DNA from: Friedmanniella sp.
Lineage (GTDB): Bacteria; Actinomycetota; Actinomycetes; Propionibacteriales; Propionibacteriaceae
Length of the DNA: 6,093 bases
Reading direction: 5' to 3'
Assembly (NCBI GenBank): GCA_025964935.1
Contig: JAOPXW010000411.1
Coordinates: 1-6,093 of the forward strand
The notes beneath the pieces are model-generated. The model saw nothing but the letters and a program-made list of their open reading frames with translations, did not search any database and had not been told where the DNA came from. A program made the position numbers and the translations under genes. Below, one piece after another: positions 1-5,845 of the stretch (the first letter of the stretch is position 1; the number at the start of each line of letters is the position of its first letter).

Positions 1-683
1 CCCCACATCCGCGGGGTGTGGGTGGCCCGGCCGGCCGCGGCGTACTGGGTGTAGCCCCGCCAGTAGGCGGAGATGTTCCCCGCGTTGCCGACCGGCATCA
101 CGTGCAGGTCGGGTGCGTCACCGAGGTCGTCGACCACCTCGAACGCGGCCGTCTTCTGGCCCTCCAGCCGCATCGGGTTGACCGAGTTGACCAGGGCCAC
201 CGGATAGCTGTCGGCCAGGGCACGGGCCAGCTCCAGGCACTGGTCGAAGTTGCCGTCGATCTGCACCACCTTGGCGCCGTGGACGATGGCCTGGGCCAGC
301 TTGCCGGTGGCGATCCGGCCCGCGGGCAGCAGCACGATCGGCAGCATGCCGGCCTTGGCGGCGTACGCGGCGGCCGAGGCCGAGGTGTTGCCGGTGGAGG
401 CGCAGACGACCGCCTGGGCCCCCTCCCGGGCCGAGACGCTGACGGCGACGGTCATGCCGCGGTCCTTGAACGAGCCGGTGGGGTTGGCCCCCTCGACCTT
501 GACCCAGACGTCGGAGCCGAGCAGCTCGGAGAGGGCCTCGGCCTCGACCAGCGGGGTGCTGCCCTCGCCGAGACTGATGACGGGGTCGTCCTCGGCCAGC
601 GGCAGCCACTCGCGGTAGCGCGCGATCAGGCCGCGGCTGGGCCGACGACGGGTGGCCACGGGGGCCTGGGGCTGCTGGTCCAC
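1..683 (-). CDS. thrC: Threonine synthase, N-terminal two thirds (cut by window edge)
   Basis: Pyridoxal-phosphate enzyme that converts O-phospho-L-homoserine to L-threonine in the cytoplasm, the last step of threonine synthesis. About 227 codons are visible; I recall the family as roughly 350–360 residues, so the C-terminal third lies beyond coordinate 1. Reading the minus strand from 683 gives SLGEGSTPL (residues 37–45), the PLP-lysine motif [10 protein letters not shown] (67–76, Schiff-base Lys73), the [17 protein letters not shown] segment typical of fold-type II PLP enzymes, and [13 protein letters not shown] near the cut end, a glycine/asparagine loop expected to bind the PLP phosphate. 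The start is GTG at 683–681, one base after the hom stop, with a GAAGG-like ribosome site about 6–7 bases upstream. A second in-frame GTG at 692–690 would overlap hom by 8 bases and is less well placed. The one-base spacing indicates cotranscription and translational coupling with hom. Identification is secure; only the exact start is open. Confidence 0.96.
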   Translation of the reverse strand, partial: MDQQPQAPVATRRRPSRGLIARYREWLPLAEDDPVISLGEGSTPLVEAEALSELLGSDVWVKVEGANPTGSFKDRGMTVAVSVSAREGAQAVVCASTGNTSASAAAYAAKAGMLPIVLLPAGRIATGKLAQAIVHGAKVVQIDGNFDQCLELARALADSYPVALVNSVNPMRLEGQKTAAFEVVDDLGDAPDLHVMPVGNAGNISAYWRGYTQYAAAGRATHTPRMW

Positions 684-684
684 G

Positions 685-2043
685 TCATTCACCTTCGACT
701 CGCATCACACTGGTGACCTCGCGTACGGCATCCAACCCCCGCAGCGACTCGACCGTCGCGCTGAGCGCGGCGTCGCTGGCCCGGTGGGTGACGATCACGA
801 GCTGGGCTCCGGCGCCGCGGCCGTTCTGGCGGACGGTCTGGATCGACACGTCGTGCTCGGCGAACACCTGGGCGATGCTGGCCAGCACACCGGCGACGTC
901 GGCGACCTCCAGGCTCAGGTGGTAGCGGGTGAGCACACTGCCGATCTGGGTGACCGGGCGCGCGGCGTAGCTGGACTCGCCCGGGCCGACGGCGCCGCGT
1001 ACGCGGTTGCGGGCCACGGTGACCAGGTCGCCCAGCACCGCGCTCGCCGTGGGCGAGCCGCCCGCGCCCGGGCCGTAGAACATCAGCCGACCGGCGGAGC
1101 GGGACTCCACGAAGACGGCGTTGTAGGCGCCGCCGACCGAGGCCAGCGGGTGGCTGCGCGGGATCATCGCCGGGTGCACCCGGACCGACACGGTGCGCTC
1201 GGCCGCGGCGTCGTCGGGGCTCGACAGCTGACAGATGGCCAGCAGCTTGACCACGCAGCCGATCTCCCGGGCCGAGGCGATGTCGGACGACGTCACCTCG
1301 GTGATGCCCTCCCGGTAGACGTCGGCCCCGGTGACCCGGGTGTGGAAGGCCAGGCTGGCCAGGATGGCGGCCTTGGCCGCGGCGTCGAAGCCCTCGACGT
1401 CGGCGGTCGGGTCGGCCTCGGCGTAGCCGAGGTCCTGCGCCTGGGTGAGCGTCTCGGCGAAGCCGGCGCCCTCGGCGTCCATCTTGTCGAGGATGAAGTT
1501 GGTGGTGCCGTTGACGATGCCGATGACCGAGGTGATCTCGTCGCCGACCAGCGACTCCCGCAGCGGTCGGATGATGGGGATGGCGCCGGCCACCGCCGCC
1601 TCGTAGTAGAGGTCGGCGCTGGCCTTCTCGGCGGCGGCGAACAGCGTCGACCCGTCTGCGGCCAGCAGGGCCTTGTTGGCGGTGACGACCGAGGCGCCGT
1701 GCCCGAGCGCGGTCAGGATCAGCGAGCGGGCGGGCTCGATGCCGCCGATGACCTCGATCACCAGGTCGACGTCGGCCCGGCTGACCAGCGCCTCGACGTC
1801 GGTGGTGAACAGGGCGGGGTCGATGCCGGGACGGTCGCGCCGCAGCCGGCGGACACCGATCCCGACCAGCTCGAGGTGTCGGCCGATGCGGGCGTCGAGG
1901 TCTGCGGACTGGGCCAGCAGCAGCCGGGCCACCTCGGAGCCGACGACGCCGCACCCGAGCAGGGCCACCCGCAGCGGCGGGGTGCCGGCCGGGGCCGGGT
2001 CCGGGCGCAGGTCAGCCTCGGGCGGCACGCTTGTCACAGTCAA
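685..2043 (-). CDS. hom: Homoserine dehydrogenase with C-terminal ACT domain
   Basis: NAD(P)H-dependent reduction of L-aspartate-4-semialdehyde to L-homoserine, the branch point towards threonine and methionine. The protein has 452 residues, normal for the monofunctional ACT-containing form. Visible in order: an N-terminal Rossmann nucleotide-binding motif GCGVVG (30–35); VVTANKALL with Lys124; [13 protein letters not shown] (146–158); VNGTTNFIL (167–175); and the family signature from the [11 protein letters not shown] segment (192–202) through [10 protein letters not shown]. Glu199, Asp210 and Lys214 have the spacing of the catalytic residues known in yeast homoserine dehydrogenase. Residues from about 374 to the end form an ACT domain ([19 protein letters not shown]…), so threonine feedback inhibition is likely by family analogy. 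The start is taken as TTG at 2043–2041 because AGAAGG lies five bases upstream; GTG at 2037 is the alternative and would remove only two residues. A 112-base gap separates it from lysA, and thrC follows after one base. Confidence 0.97.
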   Translation of the reverse strand: MTVTSVPPEADLRPDPAPAGTPPLRVALLGCGVVGSEVARLLLAQSADLDARIGRHLELVGIGVRRLRRDRPGIDPALFTTDVEALVSRADVDLVIEVIGGIEPARSLILTALGHGASVVTANKALLAADGSTLFAAAEKASADLYYEAAVAGAIPIIRPLRESLVGDEITSVIGIVNGTTNFILDKMDAEGAGFAETLTQAQDLGYAEADPTADVEGFDAAAKAAILASLAFHTRVTGADVYREGITEVTSSDIASAREIGCVVKLLAICQLSSPDDAAAERTVSVRVHPAMIPRSHPLASVGGAYNAVFVESRSAGRLMFYGPGAGGSPTASAVLGDLVTVARNRVRGAVGPGESSYAARPVTQIGSVLTRYHLSLEVADVAGVLASIAQVFAEHDVSIQTVRQNGRGAGAQLVIVTHRASDAALSATVESLRGLDAVREVTSVMRVEGE

Positions 2044-2062
2044 CGGAACCTTCTCTGCACCA

Positions 2063-2090
2063 GTGCTGCCGACTCGGGGCGGCAGCGCAC
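2063..2090 (-). other. Hairpin-forming inverted repeat in the hom leader
   Basis: GTGCTGCC at 2063–2070 can pair with GGCAGC at 2081–2086 and, after a two-base bulge, AC at 2089–2090, giving eight base pairs around a 10-base loop (2071–2080). It lies in the lysA–hom gap about 20 bases upstream of the hom start and roughly ten bases upstream of its ribosome site when read on the minus strand. It has no T-run in either direction, so it is not a classic terminator. It could be a leader structure affecting hom expression, or a chance pairing in GC-rich DNA. No open reading frame rich in threonine or isoleucine codons, as an attenuator would need, is evident in the gap. Confidence 0.35.
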
Positions 2091-2155
2091 GTATTCTCCC
2101 CTATCCGACGGGGTCGAGCGAAACCTCGGCCGCCGTCGGCGGGGCGGGGGCGGGG

Positions 2156-3556
2156 TCAGCCCACGTCGAGGGCGAGCAGGTCGTCCAGGGTCTCGCGGCG
2201 GATCAGCGTGCTGATCTTGCCGTCGCGGACCGACACCACCGGGGGCCGGGGCACGTGGTTGTAGTTGCTGGCCATGGAGCGGCTGTACGCCCCCGAGGCC
2301 GGCACCGCGACCAGGTCGTCGTCGGCGATGTCGGCGGGCAGGAACTCGTCCCGGACCAGGATGTCGCCGCCCTCGCAGTGCTTGCCCACCACGCGGGCCA
2401 GGGCCGGACCGGCGGTCGAGCGGCGCGAGGCGAGGGTGGCGGAGTACTCGGCGGCGTACAGGGCGGTTCGGATGTTGTCGCTCATCCCGCCGTCGACGGC
2501 GACGTAGAGCCGGCTGGCCCCGCCGTCGAGGCTGACCGGCTTGACCGTGCCCACCCGGTACAGGGCGAAGGCACTCGGGCCGCTGATGGCCCGGCCCGGC
2601 TCGATCGAGAGGTGCGGCACGGCCACCCCGAGGCTGGCGCACTCGGTGGTGATGATGTGGGTCAGGGCCTGCGCCAGCACCTCGGGGGTCGAGGGCGAGT
2701 CGGCACTGGTGTAGGCGATGCCGAAGCCCCCGCCCAGGTCGAGCTCGCCCATCTCCACCCCGGTGACGTTCCGGAAGTCCGCGTGCAGCCGCAGGGTGCG
2801 CCGCGCGGCCACCTCGAAGCCCTCGGCGTCGAAGATCTGGGAGCCGATGTGGGAGTGGATGCCGACCAGGTCGAGCCACGGCTCGGCGTGACAGGCCAGC
2901 AGCGCCTGCGCGGCGGTCCCGCCGGCGATGGAGAAGCCGAACTTCTGGTCCTCGTGCGCGGTCGCGATGTACTCATGGGTGTGGGCCTCGACGCCGGTGG
3001 TCACCCGGACCATCACCCGGGCCCGGATGCCCAGCTCGGCGGCCAGCCTGCCCAGCCGGGCGATCTCGTCGAAGGAGTCGACGATGATGCGACCGACGCC
3101 GGCACTGAGGCCCTGCCGCAGCTCGTCCAGGCTCTTGTTGTTGCCGTGCAGCCCGACGCGACGCAGGTCGACGCCGGCCCGCTGCACCACCGCGAGCTCG
3201 CCGCCGGTGCAGACGTCGACCCCGAGCCCCTCCTCCGCCACCCAGCGGGCGACCGCGGTGCAGATGAAGGACTTGGCCGCGTAGTAGACGTCCCAGCCCG
3301 CGAAGGCCTGCGCGAAGGCGCGCGCCCGGGCCCGGAGGTCGGCCTCGTCCACCACGTAGACGGGCGTGCCGACCTGCTCGGCGATCTCGGTGACGCTCAG
3401 ACCCGCGACCTGCAGCACGCCGTCCTCGTCCTTGCTCACGCCCTGGCTCCACAGCCGCGGCAGCAGCGCGTTGACGTCGTCCGGCACCGCCAGCCAGCCG
3501 GGGGCCCGCGAGGCGACGTCGGCGTGGATCGAACCGGCCACGTGGGAGTGCGTCAT
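2156..3556 (-). CDS. lysA: Diaminopimelate decarboxylase
   Basis: PLP-dependent decarboxylation of meso-2,6-diaminopimelate to L-lysine, the final step of lysine synthesis. The protein has 466 residues, within the actinobacterial range. It shows the fold-type III (alanine-racemase/ornithine-decarboxylase-like) layout: YYAAKSF with the PLP-binding Lys95; VDVCTGGEL (113–121); LHGNNKS (136–142); GIHSHIGSQIFD (232–243); the glycine loop LDLGGGFGI (272–280); and SIEPGRAISGPSAF (317–330), whose EPGR binds the PLP phosphate. The other-subunit motif KHCEGGDIL (392–400, Cys394) and SGAYSRSMASNYN (421–433, Tyr424) follow. These active-site motifs are intact, so it should be functional. The start is ATG at 3556, preceded by a strong CCGGAGGAT ribosome site 6–8 bases upstream. 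About 50 residues precede the usual core, as in other actinobacterial LysA proteins as I recall them. hom lies 112 bases downstream on the same strand. Confidence 0.97.
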   Translation of the reverse strand: MTHSHVAGSIHADVASRAPGWLAVPDDVNALLPRLWSQGVSKDEDGVLQVAGLSVTEIAEQVGTPVYVVDEADLRARARAFAQAFAGWDVYYAAKSFICTAVARWVAEEGLGVDVCTGGELAVVQRAGVDLRRVGLHGNNKSLDELRQGLSAGVGRIIVDSFDEIARLGRLAAELGIRARVMVRVTTGVEAHTHEYIATAHEDQKFGFSIAGGTAAQALLACHAEPWLDLVGIHSHIGSQIFDAEGFEVAARRTLRLHADFRNVTGVEMGELDLGGGFGIAYTSADSPSTPEVLAQALTHIITTECASLGVAVPHLSIEPGRAISGPSAFALYRVGTVKPVSLDGGASRLYVAVDGGMSDNIRTALYAAEYSATLASRRSTAGPALARVVGKHCEGGDILVRDEFLPADIADDDLVAVPASGAYSRSMASNYNHVPRPPVVSVRDGKISTLIRRETLDDLLALDVG

Positions 3557-3651
3557 GCGCGGATCCTCCGGAGGCGGGAGTAGGAGATCACAACCAGAGA
3601 CTGTGCCAGACGGACCCCGGCGGACCCGGGCTGCTCAGCCTGCGGACGGGC

Positions 3652-4176
3652 TCAGCCCACCCGGACGTCGACGGTGCGGGCCTGACGGAGCCGCAGTGCG
3701 GACGGGTCACCGGCGACGGTGGCCCCGTCGGCCCGGACGACCAGGCCGGAGCACACGTCGCCCAGGCAGCCGCCGCCGAACCGTACGCCCCACACCGCGA
3801 ACAGCTGCCCGAGCGTGACGGTGTCGCCGCCACGCCCCTCCAGCCACACCTCACCCGATTCGTCGTGGGTGTGCACGACGGCCTGCACCGCCCGCTTGCG
3901 GTCGACCCCGAGGTGGGCCGGCACGACCACCGGACGCCCAGCGACCCGGATGGTCAGGGTGACCAGGTGCGGGTCCTGGGTCAGGCCCAGCGGCTGCGGC
4001 TCCAGCCCGGCCTCCCGGATGTAGGAGACCGCGTCGACGGGGGCCGCCCACGGGGGCGGACCGCTCCTGAGCACCGCGGGTGGAGCCGCGGCGGGGGCCA
4101 CGCAGCCCCCGGTCGCCAGCAGCAGCCCGAGACCCGCCAGAAGTAGGCGGAGCGGGGCGCGGGCGGGGGCGGGCAC
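3652..4176 (-). CDS. Putative lipoprotein of unknown function with an HTHD motif
   Basis: I cannot assign a function. The 174-residue product begins with a basic, then strongly hydrophobic segment (LRLLLAGLGLLLATGGC, 9–25) that fits a lipoprotein signal peptide. Cys25 would be the lipidated residue, although Thr at −3 is weaker than the usual Leu. A Pro/Ala-rich linker follows, then a small soluble domain. Its most distinctive part is VVHTHDESGEVWLEG (100–114) followed by TLGQLFAVWGVRF (121–133) and a cysteine pair, GGGCLGDVC (134–142). I recall similar HTHD…TLGQ.F..WG segments in uncharacterised exported actinobacterial proteins, but this is from memory. A metal-binding or disulfide-bearing extracytoplasmic domain is possible and unproven. 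The start is GTG at 4176 with no convincing ribosome site; a TATTCT box lies seven bases upstream, suggesting a leaderless message. It is 95 bases upstream of lysA in the same direction. Its function could be unrelated to lysine synthesis. Confidence 0.8.
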   Translation of the reverse strand: MPAPARAPLRLLLAGLGLLLATGGCVAPAAAPPAVLRSGPPPWAAPVDAVSYIREAGLEPQPLGLTQDPHLVTLTIRVAGRPVVVPAHLGVDRKRAVQAVVHTHDESGEVWLEGRGGDTVTLGQLFAVWGVRFGGGCLGDVCSGLVVRADGATVAGDPSALRLRQARTVDVRVG

Positions 4177-4183
4177 GCCCCCG

Positions 4184-4189
4184 AGAATA
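4184..4189 (-). promoter_or_regulatory. Possible −10 box for a leaderless lipoprotein transcript
   Basis: On the minus strand the hexamer TATTCT (4189 to 4184) matches the actinobacterial TANNNT −10 consensus. It is followed by seven bases and then the GTG start at 4176, so transcription would begin at or next to the start codon. The short stretch before the GTG (CGGGGGC) is too close to act as a normal ribosome site. No good −35 hexamer is seen at the usual distance. This is inference from spacing alone. Confidence 0.35.
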
Positions 4190-4217
4190 GAAGGAGGTCA
4201 GACTTGGGCCCCGTCAC

Positions 4218-4226
4218 TGGTACATT
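4218..4226 (+). promoter_or_regulatory. Possible extended −10 promoter for tRNA-Arg
   Basis: TGGTACATT fits an extended −10 element (TGn followed by TACATT at 4221–4226). Transcription from it would start near 4233 and give a leader of about 37 bases before the mature tRNA at 4270, a plausible length for RNase P processing. No clear −35 hexamer is present. It is the most promoter-like stretch in the divergent gap between the lipoprotein gene and the tRNA. Confidence 0.3.
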
Positions 4227-4269
4227 TCTCTTCGGCCCAGCCCGGGCCCGGTCGTCCGGTGACGGACTG

Positions 4270-4344
4270 GCCCCCGTAGCTCAGGGGATAGAGCACCGCC
4301 CTCCGGAGGCGGTGGCGCAGGTTCGAATCCTGCCGGGGGCGCCA
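4270..4344 (+). tRNA. tRNA-Arg (anticodon CCG), with encoded CCA
   Basis: A full cloverleaf can be drawn. The acceptor stem is GCCCCCG (4270–4276) with CGGGGGC (4334–4340), all seven pairs matched. The D arm is GCTC (4279–4282) with GAGC (4291–4294). The anticodon stem is CCGCC (4296–4300) with GGCGG (4308–4312) around the loop CTCCGGA, giving anticodon CCG at 4303–4305, which reads the arginine codon CGG. The variable loop is TGGC. The T arm is GCAGG (4317–4321) with CCTGC (4329–4333) around TTCGAAT. The discriminator base is G4341 and CCA is encoded at 4342–4344. CGG is a frequent arginine codon in such GC-rich genomes, so this tRNA should be important. There is no integrase gene or repeated tRNA 3′ end nearby, so nothing suggests use as an attachment site. 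Confidence 0.97.
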
Positions 4345-4397
4345 CGAGGGCGGTGATAGATTCGCCGAACCCTAGTCGCCGAACGGGAAGTTGTTCG

Positions 4398-5708
4398 TTG
4401 TCTGCCGACCCCCCGTCCCCAGCCGGACCAGCCCCGACGCCCGACGACCGTCCCCCCTCCCGCGGCCCGGTGGCGTGGTGGGACCAGGGCCGCAGCGGCC
4501 GCCGGATCGTCCTCGCCTGGCTCCTGACCCGGTTGTTCGCCCTGCTCGTGCTGGCCACCGCCGAGCGCTTCGTCACCGGTGACGTCTTCTACTACTGGCG
4601 CAAGATCCTGCGGCTCGGCGGGGCCGGGCTCAGCGGCACCCTGAACGAGTACCCCACCCCGGTCGTGTGGTTCCTCTGGCTCCCGTACGCCACCGGCGGC
4701 CACCGCGCCGGCTACCTGGCCGGGTTCCTGTTCCTGATGCTCGCCCTGGACGCCGGGTTCACCTACGCCCTGTGGCGCACGGCGGGCCGACGGCACGACT
4801 GGTCGGTCGACTTCTGGCTGCTCTTCGTGCCGCTGATCGGACCGCTGTGCTACCTCCGCTTCGACATGCTGCCCGCCGTCCTGGCGGGCGGGGCACTGCT
4901 CGCGGCCCGTCGGCGACCGTGGGTCACCGGGGCCCTGACCGGTCTCGGCGCGGCGGTCAAGCTCTGGCCCGCGCTGCTCATCCCGGCTTTCCTGGTGCCG
5001 CGGGCCGACCGGGTCCGGGCCGCGACCGGCTTCGTGGTCGTCGGGTTCGGGCTCGCCCTGCTCAGCCTGGTGACCGGCGGCTGGACCCGGCTGCTGTCCC
5101 CCCTCACCTGGCAGTCGGGCCGAGGGCTGCAGATCGAGTCCATCTGGGCCACCCCGGTGATGCTGGCCCGGGCCCTCCACCCGGCCGGCTACGCGGTGGC
5201 GATGTCGCGCTACCAGGCGTACGAGATCTTCGGTCCGGGCGTCGACGTGCTGCTGCAGGCGAGCACCCTCGCCACCCTGCTCGGCTTCGTGGTCCTGGCC
5301 GGGCTGTTCGTCCGGGCGTTCCGGAAGCCCGGGGCCGGCGCGCTGAGCGTCGGGCTGGTCGTGCTCGCCACCGTCGCGGTGATGACGGTGACCAACAAGA
5401 CCCTCAGCCCGCAGTACCTGCTGTGGCTGGGGGGTCCGATGGCGGCCCTGCTGCTGCTGCGCCTCGACAGCGTCCCGGCGCAGCGGCGCACGGTCCGGCT
5501 GCTCGCCGTCGAGCTGCTGGCGCTGGCGCTGGCCACGCACCTGGTCTACCCGCTGTTCTACGACTGGTTCCTCGGTCACCACGGTGCGGCGCTGACCGTG
5601 CTCGCCACGCTGGTGACCGCCCTGCGCAACCTCGGGCTGCTGGCCTTCACGGTCCAGGTCTGTGTCCTGGCCTGGCGTTTCCTGTCTCCGACACGCACCG
5701 GGACGTGA
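4398..5708 (+). CDS. GT87-like (DUF2029) polytopic membrane glycosyltransferase
   Basis: Integral membrane protein of 436 residues from TTG 4398, resembling GT-C enzymes of the GT87/DUF2029 type. Actinobacterial members include mannosyltransferases that use polyprenyl-phosphate-mannose to extend cell-envelope glycolipids; the actual donor and acceptor here are unknown. About ten hydrophobic segments are visible, at roughly 36–55, 106–125, 139–153, 157–171, 176–200, 208–228, 282–308, 316–333, 347–360, 366–388 and 396–425. Family-like motifs are FVTGDVFYYW, with Asp62 in the first extracytoplasmic loop (the position of the GT-C acidic residue), NEYPTPVVWFLW, YLRFDMLPA, AAVKLWPALLIP, QSGRGLQIESIWATP and TNKTLSPQYLLWLGG. 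The N-terminal 30 residues are a Pro/Ser/Asp-rich cytoplasmic tail. TTG 4398 is preferred because GGGAAG lies seven bases upstream. GTG at 4353 would add 15 residues but starts only eight bases after the tRNA, with no usable ribosome site. It may be transcribed by read-through from the tRNA promoter. Confidence 0.85.
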   Translation: MSADPPSPAGPAPTPDDRPPSRGPVAWWDQGRSGRRIVLAWLLTRLFALLVLATAERFVTGDVFYYWRKILRLGGAGLSGTLNEYPTPVVWFLWLPYATGGHRAGYLAGFLFLMLALDAGFTYALWRTAGRRHDWSVDFWLLFVPLIGPLCYLRFDMLPAVLAGGALLAARRRPWVTGALTGLGAAVKLWPALLIPAFLVPRADRVRAATGFVVVGFGLALLSLVTGGWTRLLSPLTWQSGRGLQIESIWATPVMLARALHPAGYAVAMSRYQAYEIFGPGVDVLLQASTLATLLGFVVLAGLFVRAFRKPGAGALSVGLVVLATVAVMTVTNKTLSPQYLLWLGGPMAALLLLRLDSVPAQRRTVRLLAVELLALALATHLVYPLFYDWFLGHHGAALTVLATLVTALRNLGLLAFTVQVCVLAWRFLSPTRTGT

Positions 5709-5711
5709 CCA

Positions 5712-5732
5712 GTCGTGCAGTGGTCTCACGAC
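5712..5732 (+). other. Inverted repeat after the glycosyltransferase stop codon
   Basis: GTCGTG (5712–5717) and CACGAC (5727–5732) are perfect inverted repeats around a nine-base loop, beginning four bases after the TGA of the glycosyltransferase gene. An alternative overlapping pairing uses GACCA (5707–5711) with TGGTC (5721–5725), so two mutually exclusive hairpins are possible. There is no T-run. It could help end the upstream transcript or act as a binding site upstream of kgd. The evidence is only the symmetry. Confidence 0.3.
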
Positions 5733-5845
5733 CTTCGGTAACCTGGTCCGGGCCTGCGTGACATCTGGTGATGTGCAACGGAGCAGCAGGCCGCTAGGTG
5801 GGCCGGCGAGCCCGCGACGTAGTGCGGAGAAGGAAGAAGGCGACT

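Noticed and set aside
118..609. Arg/Gly-rich minus-strand frame within thrC
   Set aside because: It is an out-of-frame reading of thrC, whose own frame carries the PLP-lysine motif and conserved loops.
2091..2130. Promoter for hom in the lysA–hom gap, based on an AGAATAC stretch on the minus strand
   Set aside because: There is no TANNNT hexamer and no −35 at a sensible distance. An internal promoter may exist but the sequence does not show one.
652..2214. Long plus-strand open frame opposite hom (about 520 codons)
   Set aside because: It is antisense to an intact hom gene with every catalytic motif. Its translation is low-complexity Gly/Arg/Asp/Val-rich sequence with no domain, as expected in very GC-rich DNA where stop codons are rare.
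1673..3583. Long plus-strand open frame opposite lysA and part of hom (about 636 codons)
   Set aside because: It spans two real genes and their gap on the other strand, and its product is compositionally biased with no recognisable motif. It is a shadow frame, not an overlapping gene.
3611..3657. Short repeats before lysA: CGGACCC twice, GCTCAGCC twice, and a CCCGG/CCGGG stem at 3616–3630, considered as a terminator for the lipoprotein gene
   Set aside because: The stem is only five pairs with no T-run, and the direct repeats are seven to eight bases in GC-rich DNA. Nothing separates them from chance.
3588..3854. Minus-strand open frame of 88 codons overlapping the end of the lipoprotein gene and the gap before lysA
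   Set aside because: It is mostly a second reading frame of the lipoprotein gene, with no ribosome site or recognisable motif. The lipoprotein frame has a coherent signal peptide and domain.
4270..4344. tRNA-Arg as an attachment site for an integrated element
   Set aside because: There is no integrase, no second copy of the tRNA 3′ end, and no shift in base composition on either side within the window.
4190..4352. AAGGAGG at 4191–4197 followed by TTG at 4204, suggesting a small plus-strand gene of about 50 codons
   Set aside because: The frame runs straight through tRNA-Arg and gives the familiar spurious tRNA-derived peptide. The purine-rich stretch lies in the upstream region of the lipoprotein gene on the opposite strand and is probably coincidental.
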